Shown here piece by piece: positions 17,389 to 25,455 of a DNA stretch of 32,895 nt. Origin of the DNA: an uncultured Colwellia sp. (GTDB lineage Bacteria > Pseudomonadota > Gammaproteobacteria > Enterobacterales > Alteromonadaceae); contig CAJXPG010000033.1 in assembly GCA_913057925.1 (NCBI GenBank), positions 1 to 32,895 of the forward strand. The letters run 5' to 3'. The notes beneath the pieces were generated by a model that did not search any database, was not told the origin of the DNA, and was given only the letters and a program-made list of their open reading frames with translations. Position numbers and translations under genes: made by a program. Positions within the stretch are counted from its first letter, which is position 1. The number at the start of each line of letters is the position of its first letter.

Positions 17389-18294
17389 TTAACTTTCATT
17401 AACGCACCGTTTTTCCACTGTCTTTGCTGGTGCAGACTTACTACTGATATTTTCAACTTTACGCTGTTTTTCATACAGGAAAGTTAAGACTTCAGAGCGT
17501 AGACGGTTATATTCAACATCTTTTGCCAATGATAATCGGCTACGTGGGCGTTCTAAGTTAACATCAAGAATCTCACCTACGGTGGCTTCAGGACCATTGG
17601 TCATCATCACAATGCGATCAGACAATAACACCGCTTCATCAACATCATGAGTGATCATAATAACGGTATTGTTTAGCTCACTTTGAATCTCCATCAGTGA
17701 ATCTTGCATATGCGCGCGAGTTAGCGCATCAAGCGCGCCAAAAGGCTCATCCATCAATAACACTTCTGGCTGCATAGCTAACGCACGGGCAATACCGATG
17801 CGCTGTTTCATGCCTCCTGAGATTTCATCGGGACGTTTAAACATGGCGTGGTCCATATGCACCAGTTTGAGGTTGTATTCAATCCACTCCTTCATTTCTG
17901 CTTTTGACATCTTGTCGCTAAACACTTGTTTAACTGCTAATTCAACATTTTGATAGCAGGTTAACCAAGGCAATAAAGAATGGTTTTGAAAGACTACGGC
18001 ACGTTCAGGGCCTGGTTCGTTTACTTCTTTATTTTTCAGTAATATTCCGCCTTTACTGGCTTGATAAAGACCGGCAACGATATTAAGTACCGTTGACTTA
18101 CCACAGCCTGAATGACCAATCAGTGAAATAAACTCACCTTTATCTATTTGCAAATCAACGTCCTTCAAGGCAGTAAAGCCACCTGTCGGTGTCGGAAACA
18201 CCATGTCAACTTGGCTAATATTTAAAAAAGCCTGGTTGATGTCAGTTTCTGTGCCATTGCATTCATTCGTGTTTGCTGTTTGAGTATTTTTCAT
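17389..18294 (-). CDS. Nitrate ABC transporter ATP-binding protein
   Basis: The ATPase subunit of the nitrate/nitrite importer, about 301 residues with one nucleotide-binding domain (the NrtD/NasD form, without the substrate-binding fusion seen in cyanobacterial NrtC). Walker A is GHSGCGKST, the signature is SGGMKQRIGIARAL (M in place of the usual Q), Walker B is VLLMDEPFGALD and the H-loop is ITHDVDEA. I choose the second ATG (18294) because AAGGA ends directly against the first ATG (18300) but sits six bases before the second. Its first codon is ten bases from the permease stop, so translation is likely coupled. Family identity is firm; specificity follows from NrtA and NasT nearby. Confidence 0.9.
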   Translation of the reverse strand: MKNTQTANTNECNGTETDINQAFLNISQVDMVFPTPTGGFTALKDVDLQIDKGEFISLIGHSGCGKSTVLNIVAGLYQASKGGILLKNKEVNEPGPERAVVFQNHSLLPWLTCYQNVELAVKQVFSDKMSKAEMKEWIEYNLKLVHMDHAMFKRPDEISGGMKQRIGIARALAMQPEVLLMDEPFGALDALTRAHMQDSLMEIQSELNNTVIMITHDVDEAVLLSDRIVMMTNGPEATVGEILDVNLERPRSRLSLAKDVEYNRLRSEVLTFLYEKQRKVENISSKSAPAKTVEKRCVNES

Positions 18295-18303
18295 TATCAT
18301 TCC

Positions 18304-19302
18304 TTAAACATTTACGCTTGATTTATCCCAAGAAACCTTTCGTTGTAGCTGTAACATGGCGCGATCTAATAAAAAGCCAATAAAACCAATCACCACAACC
18401 GCAGCCATTATTCGTGCAAGAGAGTCGGAGCTGCCATTTTGAAATTCATCCCAAACAAACTTACCTAGTCCTGGGTTTTGCGCCAGCATTTCAGCGGCAA
18501 TCAATACCATCCAAGCCACGCCAAAAGATAAACGCATACCGGTAAAAATCATCGGAACCGATGCCGGTAAGACTATTTTTTGAATATGTGTCAGGGTACT
18601 TAAGCGCAATACCTTACTGACATTCACCAAGTCACTGCCAATTGAAGAAACCCCCATTGTGGTGTTAATCACCATTGGCCATAAGCTACACAAGGTTACT
18701 GTTAACATTGAAGTAAGAAATGATTTCGACACTAACGGATCATCCGAGACATACAAGGCACTGACAACCATGGTAACTAGCGGTAACCATGCCAATGGTG
18801 ATACTGGTTTAAAGATTTGAATTATCGGGTTGATCGCTAAATTTAAGCGTTTGTTTAACCCCATCCAAATACCTAACGGAATGGCGATTAATGCCGCCAG
18901 TAAAAAACCACAGGTCACGGTAATTAAACTCGTAAATATTTGGTCAACAAAGGTTTCTTTACCGGTATATGCCCTAATTTTACCGACATAATCCGGGTTT
19001 TTAGCCAGCTTGGCAGCATTACGCTTTTCTTGGCGTTGATAAAAAGCCTCGGCTTTTTCTCTTTCGGTTTTGTGCTCAACATACAAGGATGAAAATTGTT
19101 CAACCACGGCTTTAGGACCAGGGAATTCCCCTAAAGAGGTATGAATACTCTGGGCGGTAATCGACCAAAAAAAGAGAAATATACTGATACCTACAACAGG
19201 CAGTAATAGCGCATTAGTGAGGGTATTTAGCTTCGCTTTAACAAATGTCATCACTTGCTCAGTCACTGTTAAGCTGGTTATTTTTACTGTGGTTGAACTC
19301 AT
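18304..19302 (-). CDS. nrtB: Nitrate ABC transporter permease
   Basis: A 332-residue inner-membrane permease of the NrtB/SsuC/TauC group. A first hydrophobic segment is near residues 33-50. A long polar loop (about 60-120, rich in Lys/Glu) follows, then the transport domain with about five more segments (TSLITVTCGFLLAALIAIPLGIW, PLAWLPLVTMVVSALYV, LTVTLCSLWPMVINT, FGVAWMVLIAAEML, MAAVVVIGFIGFLLD). The ATPase-contacting cytoplasmic loop is LVNVSKVLRLSTLTHIQKIVLP. AAGGAG lies before the ATG. It is 40 bases after nrtA and three bases before the ATPase ORF, so all three form one operon. Confidence 0.9.
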   Translation of the reverse strand: MSSTTVKITSLTVTEQVMTFVKAKLNTLTNALLLPVVGISIFLFFWSITAQSIHTSLGEFPGPKAVVEQFSSLYVEHKTEREKAEAFYQRQEKRNAAKLAKNPDYVGKIRAYTGKETFVDQIFTSLITVTCGFLLAALIAIPLGIWMGLNKRLNLAINPIIQIFKPVSPLAWLPLVTMVVSALYVSDDPLVSKSFLTSMLTVTLCSLWPMVINTTMGVSSIGSDLVNVSKVLRLSTLTHIQKIVLPASVPMIFTGMRLSFGVAWMVLIAAEMLAQNPGLGKFVWDEFQNGSSDSLARIMAAVVVIGFIGFLLDRAMLQLQRKVSWDKSSVNV

Positions 19303-19342
19303 TTTTTACTCCTTCGAGAAAAGCATTAAGACTTAAATGAAC

Positions 19343-20728
19343 TTAAAGCTTGTCACCTTTTTTAAGACCAATACTGAACTTCTCTAAGTAAGCGTTTGGT
19401 TGGTTACCGTCATAAACTATGTCATCGATAAAATGCTTTTGTGGCGCTTTAAAGCCTGTTTCATTGGCAAAGTCTGGGAATTCACTGGCTGAGATCAGCT
19501 TGTCATCAATAAGAGATTGCGCCGCTTTCACATAAATGTCTGGACGATAAACCTTGCTAGCAAGATCTTTGTACCATTGGTCACTTTTATCCGTTGAGAT
19601 TTGTCCCCAACGACGCATTTGCGTTAGGTACCAAATAGCATCTGAGTAGTATGGGTAGGTGGCGTTATATCGAAAGAATACGTTAAAGTCAGGCACATCA
19701 CGCTTGTCGCCTTTTTCATATTCAAAAGTACCCGTCATTGAATTAGCGATCACATCGTAATCTGCGCCAACATAATTAGATTGCGACAGTATTTTTACCG
19801 CAGCCGGACGGTTGGCATTGTTGTTATCATCTAACCATTTAGCCGCGCGAATAAGTGCGCGCGTTAAGCGAACCGTGGTATTTGGGTATTTTTCTGCAAA
19901 CGCAGCGGTAATACCAAAGACTTTTTCAGGATTGTCTTTCCAAATCTCGTAGTCAGTAACAACGGGCACGCCGATATTTTTGAAAACAGCTTGCTGATTC
20001 CACGGTTCTCCAACGCAGTAACCATGAATAGTGCCCGCTTCCATCGTTGATGGCATTTGCGGTGGTGGTGTTACAGAAAGTAGCGCTTGAGCATCTATGG
20101 TGCCAGAGCTATCTCCTTTATGCGGTGCGTAATATCCAGGGTGAATACCACCCGCGGCTAACCAATAACGTAATTCATAGTTATGGGTAGATACCGGGAA
20201 CACCATCCCCATTTTAAACGGTTTACCTTCAGACTTAAGTGCTTCAATAACCGGCTTTAAAGAATCCGCTTTGATTGGGTGCACCGGTCTGCCATCTGCC
20301 ATTTTGGGGATGTTTGGCTTCATTTGTTGCCAGGTTTTATTTGAAACCGTGATGGCGTTACCATTTAAGTCCATTGAAAATGGCGTGATAATATCTGCCT
20401 TGGTGCCATAGCCCATAGTTGCGGCAATAGGTTGTCCTGCAAGCATATGCGCGCCATCTAAGCTTCCATCAATCACACCGTTAAGTAACACTTTCCAGTT
20501 CGCTTGTGCTTCGATGGTGACATACAAGCCTTCATCTTCGAAGTAACCATTTTCATAAGCGATTGCAATCGGCGCCATATCAGTAAGCTTAATAAAACCA
20601 AACTTCAGCTCTTCCTTTTCAGGTTCACCTAAGCTTTCGCTATAAGCGATATTAGTGAACAACAACAGCACTGCACTGCTTAGCACGGCTTTTTTTAAAG
20701 TATTGGTTAACGATTTTTTCCAGTTCAT
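19343..20728 (-). CDS. nrtA: Nitrate ABC transporter substrate-binding protein
   Basis: The 461-residue periplasmic nitrate-binding subunit of the NrtA/CmpA family. A signal peptide covers about residues 1-30 (hydrophobic [14 protein letters not shown]). The fold signatures are present: [83 protein letters not shown], and [17 protein letters not shown]. The signal peptide separates it from NasS, the cytoplasmic homologue that senses nitrate for NasT. AAGGAG precedes the ATG. It is the first gene after a long leader that contains a terminator and an ANTAR-type stem-loop, so its expression is probably controlled by antitermination. Confidence 0.92.
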   Translation of the reverse strand: MNWKKSLTNTLKKAVLSSAVLLLFTNIAYSESLGEPEKEELKFGFIKLTDMAPIAIAYENGYFEDEGLYVTIEAQANWKVLLNGVIDGSLDGAHMLAGQPIAATMGYGTKADIITPFSMDLNGNAITVSNKTWQQMKPNIPKMADGRPVHPIKADSLKPVIEALKSEGKPFKMGMVFPVSTHNYELRYWLAAGGIHPGYYAPHKGDSSGTIDAQALLSVTPPPQMPSTMEAGTIHGYCVGEPWNQQAVFKNIGVPVVTDYEIWKDNPEKVFGITAAFAEKYPNTTVRLTRALIRAAKWLDDNNNANRPAAVKILSQSNYVGADYDVIANSMTGTFEYEKGDKRDVPDFNVFFRYNATYPYYSDAIWYLTQMRRWGQISTDKSDQWYKDLASKVYRPDIYVKAAQSLIDDKLISASEFPDFANETGFKAPQKHFIDDIVYDGNQPNAYLEKFSIGLKKGDKL

Positions 20729-20762
20729 AAGAACTCCTTCAAAGTGAGTTTAAAATTTTTCC

Positions 20763-20815
20763 AAAAAAAAACGCCCACCAATAATCAGCCTATTAAGGTT
20801 GATTATTGGTGAGCG
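20763..20815 (-). terminator. Intrinsic terminator in the nrtA leader (probable attenuator)
   Basis: Read on the minus strand, a 16-base-pair stem (arms 20800-20815 and 20772-20787, one G-T wobble) with a further small CCT/AGG stem at its tip is followed at once by nine Ts (20763-20771). It lies between the sigma-54 element and nrtA, ending 34 bases before the nrtA start, so transcripts must read through it to express the transporter. This is the expected target of NasT/NasR-type antitermination. Confidence 0.85.
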
Positions 20816-20833
20816 CCATTGCTCGTATAGTGA

Positions 20834-20876
20834 TAGGTCTTGCCTAGCATTATCCTGATGCGTCGTTGCTATCAGG
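20834..20876 (-). promoter_or_regulatory. ANTAR-type tandem stem-loops in the nrtA leader
   Basis: On the minus strand the first stem-loop (20854-20876) pairs CCTGAT with ATCAGG, has one bulged A, closes with two G-C pairs and shows the six-base loop AACGAC. A at loop position 1 and G at position 4 are the conserved bases known for ANTAR recognition. The second, weaker stem-loop (20834-20846) pairs TAGG with CCTA around CAAGA, a five-base loop as I fold it, so it fits less well. Both lie just before the leader terminator, the order expected for NasT-controlled antitermination. Confidence 0.65.
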
Positions 20877-20970
20877 TTTTATTCATTACTTTTATCGCCA
20901 TTGATAAAGGTATTTTTTCTGTGTCCAAGTTTCCGATAAATCAGAAGCCTGTGAATGGTTTTTTACTATT

Positions 20971-21035
20971 TAAGCCTTAATATATAAGTTTTAAGATATG
21001 AGTTTTAATTTATAAGCCTTAATATATGAGTATTA
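20971..21035. repeat. Pair of imperfect 23-base direct repeats in the nrtA leader
   Basis: TAAGCCTTAATATAT starts at 20971 and again at 21013 (period 42), followed in each copy by a similar AT-rich stretch (to 20993 and 21035). The repeats lie between the sigma-54 element and the stem-loops, within the predicted leader transcript. No function is evident; they may be a local duplication. Confidence 0.6.
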
Positions 21036-21063
21036 ACAAATTAGTGTTAATACACTAGATAAA

Positions 21064-21079
21064 GCAGGTACTGTGCCAA
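21064..21079 (-). promoter_or_regulatory. Sigma-54 (-24/-12) promoter of the nitrate operon
   Basis: The minus strand reads TTGGCACAGTACCTGC. It matches the sigma-54 consensus at YTGGCAC, has the exact ten-base gap between the GG and GC dinucleotides, and differs only by C for T in the -12 TTGC. Transcription would begin near 21053, giving a leader of about 325 bases before nrtA. It is oriented toward nrtA and lies downstream of the nasT stop. Confidence 0.72.
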
Positions 21080-21140
21080 GTTGATAAAAACGTTTTTACT
21101 GGGCTCACACACTACTAGGATACGTTAAAAAAGTTTGGCT

Positions 21141-21185
21141 GCACTTTAACCATAACCTATGCACCAAGCTTGCACATGACAGTGC
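21141..21185 (-). promoter_or_regulatory. Cluster of GCAC/GTGC half-sites, candidate NtrC enhancer
   Basis: GCAC occurs at 21141, 21161 and 21172, and GTGC at 21182, all within 45 bases and about 90-130 bases upstream of the predicted sigma-54 start. NtrC sites are GCAC and GTGC arms separated by about seven bases; the best pair here (21172-21185) has six between them, so none is a perfect site. The position is right for an enhancer, but the assignment is tentative. Confidence 0.4.
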
Positions 21186-21195
21186 TATCTAGCTA

Positions 21196-21867
21196 CTAAC
21201 AATTTGGTGTTGGTGTTGGTGTTGATAATAACTCGCATACGTCGATAATATTTTTAGATACTATTGCCAATGAATTTCCTTGATCCATCGCCATTTTGCG
21301 TAATGTGCCATACGCCTCATTCTCACTGATCTGCTTTTGCTGCATAATGAGCCCTTTCGCTCTTTCAATATACTTCCTGCTTTCTAACTGAGTTTTCGCT
21401 TTCCTCAACTCATTACGAAGCAACTCAGTGGCTTTAAAGCGTTCATTAGCAACAGAAATAATGCTTTTTAAACGTTGCGGAAATATTTCATTAACCACAT
21501 AGGCACTTACGCCCGCCTCAATTGCGCTTTGAATAACTTTGGGCGTGTCATGCTCTGCAAAAATAACAATAGGCAGCGGTAGTAATTGATTAATATCTGC
21601 GAGCTGATTTAATAACTTATCGCTAGGTAAGTCTGTGGCCATAATCAGAATATCTGGCTGACATAACTCAATTTGTTTGATGATGTTTTCCTCAAAAGAA
21701 ATATGTTTAGTGATTAGGTAATCAAAATCTTTCAAGGCTTTCTTAAGCATAGAGCTTGCTTTGGGCAGCTTTTCAATCAGTAAAATACTGACCGTTTTAT
21801 TTTCAGTTGCAGGTATATTTTTAGCTGAAGATTTGCTCTTATTCAGCTTGTATTTACTGAGGTCCAT
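21196..21867 (-). CDS. nasT: ANTAR-domain antiterminator, NasT-like
   Basis: A 223-residue cytoplasmic RNA-binding regulator. The receiver-like domain covers about residues 26-145 (VSILLIEKLPKASSML, PDILIMATDLPSD, LPIVIFAEHDTPKVIQSAIEAGVSAYVV). The site where a phospho-accepting Asp is expected reads IMATD, so the Asp appears replaced. The C-terminal ANTAR domain (about 155-215) has KYIERAKGLIMQQKQISENEAYGTLRKMAMDQGNSLAIV. The tail STPTPTPNC comes from a six-base triple repeat. ATG 21867 is preceded by AGGG nine bases upstream; the TTG-started extension to 21936 lacks a ribosome site. ANTAR proteins bind paired stem-loops to prevent termination, and suitable RNA structures lie just before nrtA. 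The usual partner gene nasS is absent here. Confidence 0.87.
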   Translation of the reverse strand: MDLSKYKLNKSKSSAKNIPATENKTVSILLIEKLPKASSMLKKALKDFDYLITKHISFEENIIKQIELCQPDILIMATDLPSDKLLNQLADINQLLPLPIVIFAEHDTPKVIQSAIEAGVSAYVVNEIFPQRLKSIISVANERFKATELLRNELRKAKTQLESRKYIERAKGLIMQQKQISENEAYGTLRKMAMDQGNSLAIVSKNIIDVCELLSTPTPTPNC

Positions 21868-22221
21868 AATTATTAACCCTGATTTAGTCGTTAAATTTAA
21901 AATCGATCCATTCAACAACAGCGATACAAAATCCAAGCCAATAATATAAAGACAACACTAAACTAATACTTTCAGTTACTTACAACAAAAACAGTTCATC
22001 TGTTACGTTATACTCTTGCACCAAATGCATGAATTTATATTGCAAAGGCATCACAACAGAGCGTTATAAAACTGCTCCTCTTTACGCATTGCTTCAATAC
22101 CCTTGCACTTTGTCATGATGCTCAACGATGATTTCCCTTCATTCGGCGTATTTTCATTTCCTCATGTCAGCAAGGTTGCTATGGTAAAGATCAAATTATA
22201 AAAAATAAGTATTAATAAATA
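21868..22221. other. Divergent intergenic region, 354 bases
   Basis: Spacer between nasT (minus) and the amidohydrolase gene (plus). The part to 21936 is an open but probably untranslated extension of nasT. TTGCTA at 22176-22181 and TTATAA at 22196-22201 resemble promoter boxes, but with only 14 bases between them I do not call a promoter. No RNA gene or other reading frame is supported. Confidence 0.35.
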
Positions 22222-23526
22222 ATGAATCCATTGCTAAAAACCACATTAACCTTTGCTTTAACCCTTGCAGTGTTTACTTCCAATCAGCTTGCAGCAAAAA
22301 CACACGTTATTCATGCTGGCAATGTATTGGCAATTCCAGGTAAGCCATTATTATCTAAACAAACAATAGTGGTAATCGATGGAAAAATTACTGAGCTGAA
22401 GTCGGGTTTTATACCTGCCATCAAGATAGCAAAAGATGCTCAACTGGTGGACTTATCAAACAGCTACGTTATGCCAGGTTTAATGGACATGCATGTTCAC
22501 CTACAAGGGGAATTAGGACCTAAAAACGACAGTAAAAAACTAAGAATGTCTGATTCAGATAAATTAGTTGAAAGTGCCTATTTTGCCAAAAAAACCTTAC
22601 TCGCCGGTTTTACCACAGTAAGAGATCTAGGTGGAACGCCAGAGCAGATTTTTGCACTGCGTGATGGCATTGCTAAAGGCTACTTACAAGGCCCTAGAAT
22701 CTTTGCCGCAGGCAGTAATGTTGCCGTGACAGGTGGCCATGGTGATGTTGATGGTATGAGTCCTGATTTATTAGAGATGCACACAGCAAAAACAGTCTGT
22801 GATGGCCCGTACGATTGTCGCCGCGCTACTCGTCACGCTATAAAGTTCGGCGCTGACGTTATAAAAATAACCTCCACTGGCGGCGTTTTATCCGATACAG
22901 ATACCGGTACAGGGCAACAAATGGCAGATGACGAATTAAAAGAAGTGATTAACGCTGCCCACGCGTTAGGACGAAAAGTTGCCAGTCATGCACATGCAGC
23001 TTCGGGTATCAACGCCGCATTAAGAGCGGGTGTAGACAGTATTGAACATGGCAGCTATGCTGATGAAGAAAGCATTAAGCTATTTAAGAAAACTGGCGCT
23101 TACCTAGTGCCAACATTGATGGCTGGGGATACGGTGGTCACCTTAGCTAAAACCACCAACTTTATGTCGCCAGCAATTAGCGCCAAAGCCATTCGAGTTG
23201 GCGGTGATATGATTAAAAACTTTAAACGTGCTCATAAGTCAGGTGTTAAAATTGCTTACGGCACCGATAGCGGCGTTTCTAGACACGGAAATAATGCTAA
23301 AGAAGCGGTATTGATGTTTAACGCAGGCATGAAGCCCCAAGATATTATAAAGTCAGCAACAGTGCATGCTGCTGATCTCATCGGTCAATCGAAGTCTTTA
23401 GGCACAATTGAAGCCGGAAAAATAGCGGATATCATCGCCACTGACAACAACCCACTTGATGATATCAAAGCCTTACTTGAGGTTGATTTTGTCATGAAAT
23501 CTGGCGAAATTGTTAAACAACAATAA
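22222..23526 (+). CDS. Exported metal-dependent amidohydrolase
   Basis: A 434-residue amidohydrolase of the imidazolonepropionase/Xaa-Pro-dipeptidase-like group. Residues 1-25 are a signal peptide (LTFALTLAVFTSNQLAAK), so it acts in the periplasm. The TIM-barrel metal centre is complete: HVH in PGLMDMHVHLQGE, the probably carboxylated Lys in DVIKITSTGG, His in ASHAHAASG, His in DSIEHGSYAD and Asp in AYGTDSG. The N- and C-terminal strands form the small beta-sandwich domain. The family cleaves amide bonds in dipeptides or cyclic compounds; the substrate cannot be assigned. A hairpin terminator follows at 23545-23576, so it is transcribed alone. Confidence 0.88.
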   Translation: MNPLLKTTLTFALTLAVFTSNQLAAKTHVIHAGNVLAIPGKPLLSKQTIVVIDGKITELKSGFIPAIKIAKDAQLVDLSNSYVMPGLMDMHVHLQGELGPKNDSKKLRMSDSDKLVESAYFAKKTLLAGFTTVRDLGGTPEQIFALRDGIAKGYLQGPRIFAAGSNVAVTGGHGDVDGMSPDLLEMHTAKTVCDGPYDCRRATRHAIKFGADVIKITSTGGVLSDTDTGTGQQMADDELKEVINAAHALGRKVASHAHAASGINAALRAGVDSIEHGSYADEESIKLFKKTGAYLVPTLMAGDTVVTLAKTTNFMSPAISAKAIRVGGDMIKNFKRAHKSGVKIAYGTDSGVSRHGNNAKEAVLMFNAGMKPQDIIKSATVHAADLIGQSKSLGTIEAGKIADIIATDNNPLDDIKALLEVDFVMKSGEIVKQQ

Positions 23527-23544
23527 TACGTAATGATGTTTAAG

Positions 23545-23576
23545 ACAAAGCCTGTGAGTTAAGTCGCAGGCTTTGT
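23545..23576 (+). terminator. Hairpin terminator after the amidohydrolase gene
   Basis: A 13-base-pair stem (23545-23557 with 23564-23576, one G-T wobble) with a six-base loop GTTAAG ends in TTTGTTCC. The stem is strong and sits 18 bases after the stop codon. The T-run is short, so termination may be partial. It could also act on the converging minus-strand EAL regulator transcript. Confidence 0.6.
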
Positions 23577-23712
23577 TCCATTACATTTGATTATAAAAAG
23601 CGCCTTACTTATTCAAGAAAAAGCAACTTACATCATTTTAGCAAAGCTATTAACACTCAAACGACCGGTAATATATTTAGGGTTTATCATAAAACTAATC
23701 TCATTTACCTGA

Positions 23713-25428
23713 CTAACGTAGAATGTACGTTTTTTCGATCTCTTTTGCGGTATTAGGCTTCATAAATAGGTAGCCTTGAGCACGGTTAACTTCAAATTTC
23801 TCGATATAAGCTAGGTGGTAGGGCTCCTCTATACCTTCAGCAACAATATCCAAATCAAGTTTATTAACCATTAGAATAAGTGCCTCTAACAGCAACTTTT
23901 TCTTTCCGCTTTCATATTCATGCGGCATGATGCTTTTATCTAACTTGACCGTTGTTATGGGTAACTTCATTAGATGCGATATTGAAGAAAAACCAGTACC
24001 AAAATCATCGAGAGCAACGTTACATCCTAACGCTCTTATCGCATCAATTTTATCAATAAACGCTTGAGTGCAATCAAATATTGCCGTCTCTGTGATTTCA
24101 AACTCCAACAAACTCGGACAAATGTTATATGCTTCGAGCTTATGCTTAATATCGCAAACTAAGCTACCTGACTTTAATTGCGCAACGGATAAATTTATAG
24201 CCATGGTATATCGCTTATCTGAAAGACTCTTCCAATAAGCTAACTGTCCTATTGCTTCATCAATCACCCACATACCTATATCTAAAATAGCACCTGTTTC
24301 TTCAGCAATAGGGATAAACTCATCAGGGTAACTTTGTAAGGTTAAATTGCTTTTAAAACGAATCAATGCTTCAAAGCCTATGGCCTCTTTACTTTTAAGG
24401 TTAATTACCGGCTGGTATAGCAATAACAATTCATCTGATTTCACCGCAGTTGTTAATTTTTTCTCAATTTCGTAACGTCTTAACAATTGCTTTTTCATGT
24501 GAGGATAAAAGAAACAAAAGTAACTTCCTTGCTGTTCTTTAGCTCTATATAGTGCGATATTGGCCGACTTAATTAACTCTTTATAGTCACTTACCCCCTC
24601 AGAATTAATCGCTACTCCGACACTTACATTCAAATTAACCACTGAATTATTAAGTCTTAGCCCTTTGCTGGAATCGATAATTTTCTTTGCCAGTAAACTC
24701 AAAGAATAAGTGTTTTTTATATCAGAAAAGAGAATGCCAAATTCATCGCCATGAATGCGAGAGAACACTTTATGACCGTGTAAAATATCGTCGATACGTT
24801 TTGCTAGCTCTACAAGTAATTCATCGGCACAGTCATGTCCGTATAAATCATTAATCGCTTTAAAGTTGTCTATATCAAACAATATAAGGGCCACGTTACG
24901 GTGGTTATTACCAATTGATAACGATGAACTTAAGGCTTCATCAAAAACAAACCGGTTTGGCAGTCCTGTTAATAAGTCGCTTTCTGCAGCCTTTTTTGCC
25001 TCTAAATAGAGTGATTTTTGTTGTTGTTCTAGGTCAAACCTTGCTCGAGCATTTTTTATTGCTGTTTTAATTCTATTGGCCGTCAATTCACTTTTGACAA
25101 TCATGTCTTGTGCACCTAGTTTGATGCACTTGCTTGCTAACTGCTCCTCTTCTGAGGTGCTTAATACAATGATTGCACAGCCATTATTGACGAAATTATT
25201 TCTCAACTCGACAATCATCTCATTACCATTTCTTGTCGGCATACGATAATCAAGTAAAACAACGTCAAAATGCTGTGTTCGAAAAGCTGCTAGGCCTTCA
25301 TCCACTGTATTAGCTTCAATAACTGAAGAAGCTAATTGAGATTTCTTTAACAGCCGTTGAACCATTTCTCTGTCAACTTTATCGTCATCAACTAGCAGTA
25401 CTGAAGTTGAACCATTATAAATCGACAT
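23713..25428 (-). CDS. Response regulator with GGDEF and EAL domains
   Basis: A 571-residue cytoplasmic regulator. The receiver domain (about 8-128) has VLLVDDDKVD and phospho-acceptor Asp60 in LLDYRMP. The GGDEF domain (about 145-305) keeps DLLTGLPNR and FDIDNFKAIND but its signature is HGDEF (226-230), with His for the first Gly, so cyclase activity is doubtful. The EAL domain (about 322-565) has EAL at 353-355 plus INLSV, EFEITET, ALDDFGTG, VKLDKS, AEGIEE and QGYLF, the residues needed for c-di-GMP hydrolysis. I predict a phosphorylation-controlled phosphodiesterase. It begins 27 bases after the MASE1-CHASE kinase gene on the same strand, its probable partner. Confidence 0.9.
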   Translation of the reverse strand: MSIYNGSTSVLLVDDDKVDREMVQRLLKKSQLASSVIEANTVDEGLAAFRTQHFDVVLLDYRMPTRNGNEMIVELRNNFVNNGCAIIVLSTSEEEQLASKCIKLGAQDMIVKSELTANRIKTAIKNARARFDLEQQQKSLYLEAKKAAESDLLTGLPNRFVFDEALSSSLSIGNNHRNVALILFDIDNFKAINDLYGHDCADELLVELAKRIDDILHGHKVFSRIHGDEFGILFSDIKNTYSLSLLAKKIIDSSKGLRLNNSVVNLNVSVGVAINSEGVSDYKELIKSANIALYRAKEQQGSYFCFFYPHMKKQLLRRYEIEKKLTTAVKSDELLLLYQPVINLKSKEAIGFEALIRFKSNLTLQSYPDEFIPIAEETGAILDIGMWVIDEAIGQLAYWKSLSDKRYTMAINLSVAQLKSGSLVCDIKHKLEAYNICPSLLEFEITETAIFDCTQAFIDKIDAIRALGCNVALDDFGTGFSSISHLMKLPITTVKLDKSIMPHEYESGKKKLLLEALILMVNKLDLDIVAEGIEEPYHLAYIEKFEVNRAQGYLFMKPNTAKEIEKTYILR

Positions 25429-25455
25429 CTGAACACTCTCTGATTCTTAAATTCA

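Noticed and set aside
19343-20728. NasS nitrate sensor instead of NrtA
   Set aside because: The protein has a clear N-terminal signal peptide and is followed directly by permease and ATPase genes, which fits NrtA.
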